Both the position numbers and the translations under genes were made by a program. Positions 32,280 through 33,679 of a stretch of 33,679 nucleotides of DNA are shown here, piece by piece. How positions within the stretch are numbered: the first letter of the stretch is position 1; every line of letters starts with the position of its first letter. Source of the DNA: an uncultured Sulfurovum sp. (GTDB lineage Bacteria; Campylobacterota; Campylobacteria; Campylobacterales; Sulfurovaceae); contig CACVAU010000035.1 in NCBI GenBank assembly GCA_902727915.1, positions 1 through 33,679 of the forward strand, given 5' to 3'. The notes beneath the pieces are model-generated. The model saw only the letters and a list, made by a program, of their open reading frames with translations, made no database searches and was not told where the DNA came from.

Positions 32280-33098
32280 TCAAAACCTCTGAATCAACCT
32301 CAAAAGCCTATCGTGAACTTTTGAAATAATAGGAGCTTTTTTAACATCTTCTTTCTCATAACCATACTTTTTAAAAAGTTTTGAGGGTGGTTCAGTGGTG
32401 GTTATTTTGATGTTTTTAAATTGATAGATAAACTGCTTTTTACTAAATCTAATATCCATTAAAGTATCACAATCTTTCTCTATCATCAAGCTCTTTCCTA
32501 AAAATTTATGATATTTTGACTCTTTAATATCAACCACATAAAAATCTTTCCATTTGTTTTTTATGGCTTTGTAAATGGCTTCTTGTTGGTCGATGGTGAC
32601 TCTTTTTTCAAGCTTTTTGTTCCAATATTTTAGATTGTTTTTACTGTATTTTATGGCGTTTTTATCACAATAAAGAAGCCAACTGTTTAATAAAATCGGC
32701 TCATTTTTTGGCTTGGTTGTCTTTTCTTTTTTCGGGGATAAATCCTCCGTTTCCGAAGGGTTTTGGCTGGTAGAGTTCCCAAGAATCTCGCCAATCTTCT
32801 TCTTGGTGTAGATAAAAAAAAGATGAATGTAGTAGTACTTTTTCTTTTGAACTACTTCGATAAGCTTCATCTCTTTTAAAAGTTTTTTGGTTTTTTTAAC
32901 CCTATCAATCGCCCAATTCATCCCTTTTCTTGTAAATTCATCGGTGGCTAAGGGTTGGTTTGTTTTTTGAAGTTGAGCATGATAAAGATAAAAACTATAC
33001 AAGGCTAAAAGGTTTGCATAGTCTTTGTCATGTTTTAAAAACCGTTGCAATAAATGAGGATGGATAACTATGGGATTTTCTATCGGTTCGAGTTCCAT
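32280..33098 (-). CDS. Winged-helix protein resembling a replication initiator
   Basis: 272-residue basic protein. The N-terminal part (about 1-100) looks like a winged helix: RKGMNWAIDRVKKTKKLLKEM as recognition region followed by LIEVVQKKKYYYIHLFF as wing strands. A Lys/Pro/Ser linker (about 108-135) leads to a second helical and beta domain. This layout is common in plasmid and phage replication proteins and phage regulators, but no Rep catalytic motif is visible. TAAGG precedes the ATG. Flanking genes (AAA-ATPase/DUF1703, small HTH protein) are of mobile type. A transcription factor of a degraded element is the alternative. Confidence 0.6.
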   Translation of the reverse strand: MELEPIENPIVIHPHLLQRFLKHDKDYANLLALYSFYLYHAQLQKTNQPLATDEFTRKGMNWAIDRVKKTKKLLKEMKLIEVVQKKKYYYIHLFFIYTKKKIGEILGNSTSQNPSETEDLSPKKEKTTKPKNEPILLNSWLLYCDKNAIKYSKNNLKYWNKKLEKRVTIDQQEAIYKAIKNKWKDFYVVDIKESKYHKFLGKSLMIEKDCDTLMDIRFSKKQFIYQFKNIKITTTEPPSKLFKKYGYEKEDVKKAPIISKVHDRLLRLIQRF

Positions 33099-33179
33099 TT
33101 TTTTTGCCTTATATTTTTTATATATGGCATTGTAGCATTAATATCTTTAAATTACTTTTATTAGTTCTTTACTTATCTT

Positions 33180-33431
33180 TTATTTTTGACTAAATTCAAA
33201 TAGTGTTCTTATGTTCTCTTTTATTTCTTCTATTTCTTTTTTATCTTTTTCAAACTCTACTGTTTTAAGATATAGTTCAATAGCTTTTTCTAATTGTAAA
33301 GTTATTCTATTTTCTGACACCGATTTACGTAAAGTACTCTCACTATAACCAATTTCTTCACCCAATTCTTTATAAGTTAACCCCAACTCTTTAGAAACTT
33401 TTTTAACCAAATGTACCTCTTTTTCTTCCAA
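33180..33431 (-). CDS. Small helix-turn-helix DNA-binding protein
   Basis: 83 residues. An HTH runs over about residues 8-45 (VSKELGLTYKELGEEIGYSESTLRKSV), followed by a Glu/Lys-rich C-terminal helix likely used for dimer formation. It is Xre/Cro-like in layout. I choose the TTG at 33431: AGGAG lies eight bases upstream, whereas the in-frame GTG codons at 33440 and 33437 touch the ribosome site. A strong TATAAT at 33455-33460 lies just upstream. It probably represses its own promoter or that of the divergent gene near the right edge; this is inferred. Confidence 0.72.
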   Translation of the reverse strand: MEEKEVHLVKKVSKELGLTYKELGEEIGYSESTLRKSVSENRITLQLEKAIELYLKTVEFEKDKKEIEEIKENIRTLFEFSQK

Positions 33432-33454
33432 AACCACCACTCCTTTTTGAAAAG

Positions 33455-33460
33455 ATTATA
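33455..33460 (-). promoter_or_regulatory. Predicted -10 box of the small HTH gene
   Basis: Minus-strand TATAAT preceded by TTTTTGC, identical in form to the DUF3817 promoter at 17102-17113. It lies about 24 bases before the TTG start. Confidence 0.6.
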
Positions 33461-33488
33461 GCAAAAACTCCCCTTTTCTTAAGAGAGT

Positions 33489-33528
33489 TTTTAAGTATCC
33501 TCTTTTTACAAAGTAACATTTTAAGTAT
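33489..33528 (+). repeat. Direct repeat TTTTAAGTAT x2, 30 bp apart
   Basis: Ten identical bases at 33489-33498 and 33519-33528, three helical turns apart, between the small HTH gene and the G-rich tract. They could be operator half-sites for the HTH protein. Two copies are too few to call iterons. Confidence 0.35.
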
Positions 33529-33530
33529 GT

Positions 33531-33569
33531 GGGGTGTTTTTTGGGTTGGGTTGTTTTTGGGGTATGGGG
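33531..33569 (+). other. G-rich tract with G-quadruplex potential
   Basis: Five G-runs on the plus strand: GGGG 33531-33534, GGG 33543-33545, GGG 33548-33550, GGGG 33559-33562 and GGGG 33566-33569. They are separated by 8, 2, 8 and 3 mostly T bases. The last four runs fit a quadruplex pattern with loops of 2, 8 and 3. The tract is exceptional in this AT-rich sequence, and it lies upstream of the edge gene's promoter. Confidence 0.6.
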
Positions 33570-33618
33570 TTAAGTTATTTTAATCTTTTGTAGGCTATAG
33601 GTTTAATTTGTCTTTTGT

Positions 33619-33624
33619 TATAAT
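33619..33624 (+). promoter_or_regulatory. Predicted -10 box of the right-edge gene
   Basis: TATAAT in TCTTTTGTTATAATGAT, 33 bases upstream of the ATG at 33657. Confidence 0.6.
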
Positions 33625-33656
33625 GATTTTAGATTTAAAATAAAAAAGGTGTAACT

Positions 33657-33679
33657 ATGGAAGCAGTAGATTTACGAAA
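33657..33679 (+). CDS. Start of a gene cut by the window edge
   Basis: ATG followed by codons for MEAVDLR, preceded by a weak ribosome site (AAAGGTG) and a good -10. Only seven codons are visible. The beginning resembles small antitoxins of the Phd/DUF kind, but that is a guess from very little sequence. Confidence 0.5.

Noticed and set aside
32280..33098. Firm call of a plasmid replication protein and origin
   Set aside because: Only the winged-helix look and context support it; no Rep family motif or iteron array is visible.

Overview
The window looks like a chromosomal segment of a member of the Campylobacterota (the former Epsilonproteobacteria). It is AT-rich, its promoters are mostly a T-rich stretch followed by TATAAT with no clear -35 box, and TTG start codons are frequent. 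A divergent dnaG / TPR-rnc-aroC block matches the Campylobacter gene order as I recall it. The Tat-exported flavocytochrome c sulfide dehydrogenase-type flavoprotein suggests a free-living, sulfur-metabolising member (Sulfurimonas-, Arcobacter- or Sulfurovum-like). The genus cannot be fixed from this window.

Layout. Bases 101-1876 hold rimO and a SPOR-domain lipoprotein. Bases 1952-6594 hold a three-gene minus-strand operon for an RND/MMPL transporter, a LolA-like periplasmic protein and a DUF1302-like outer-membrane protein. Bases 6708-10737 hold a second minus-strand operon: lipase lipoprotein, FadL-type porin and long-chain acyl-CoA ligase. Together the two operons read as an envelope lipid-handling block: release of fatty acids outside, uptake, activation, and movement of a hydrophobic substrate across the envelope. 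Bases 10830-12199 hold nfo and a lipoprotein, followed by two identical tRNA-Glu genes and an unrecognised pair (large lipoprotein plus small membrane protein coupled by a TTGA overlap). Bases 14647-16959 hold the flavoprotein and a Tat-exported Rieske protein. Bases 17148-18229 hold a DUF3817 membrane protein and pgeF.

Bases 18230-22164 form a minus-strand operon: ABC/OLD-like ATPase, small PD-(D/E)xK-like nuclease, dnaG, ppiC-type parvulin and a rhodanese-like protein without its catalytic cysteine. The ATPase and nuclease look like a defence-type module lying exactly where the dnaG promoter would be, and the nuclease stop overlaps the dnaG start (ATGA). Divergent to it are a LapB-like TPR protein, rnc and aroC. 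The rnhA gene I would expect between the TPR gene and rnc is absent.

Bases 25416-28827 hold a lipoprotein, a MATE exporter and two unknown genes. From 28853 to the right end the content is accessory: a truncated YafQ-type toxin, a DUF2779 protein (Cas4-like nuclease plus DnaQ-like exonuclease), an AAA-ATPase with a DUF1703-type nuclease tail, a winged-helix replication-initiator-like protein, a small HTH protein, a G-rich intergenic tract with quadruplex potential, and the first codons of another gene. No CRISPR array, rRNA or complete insertion sequence was seen. No gap between genes exceeds 300 bases.
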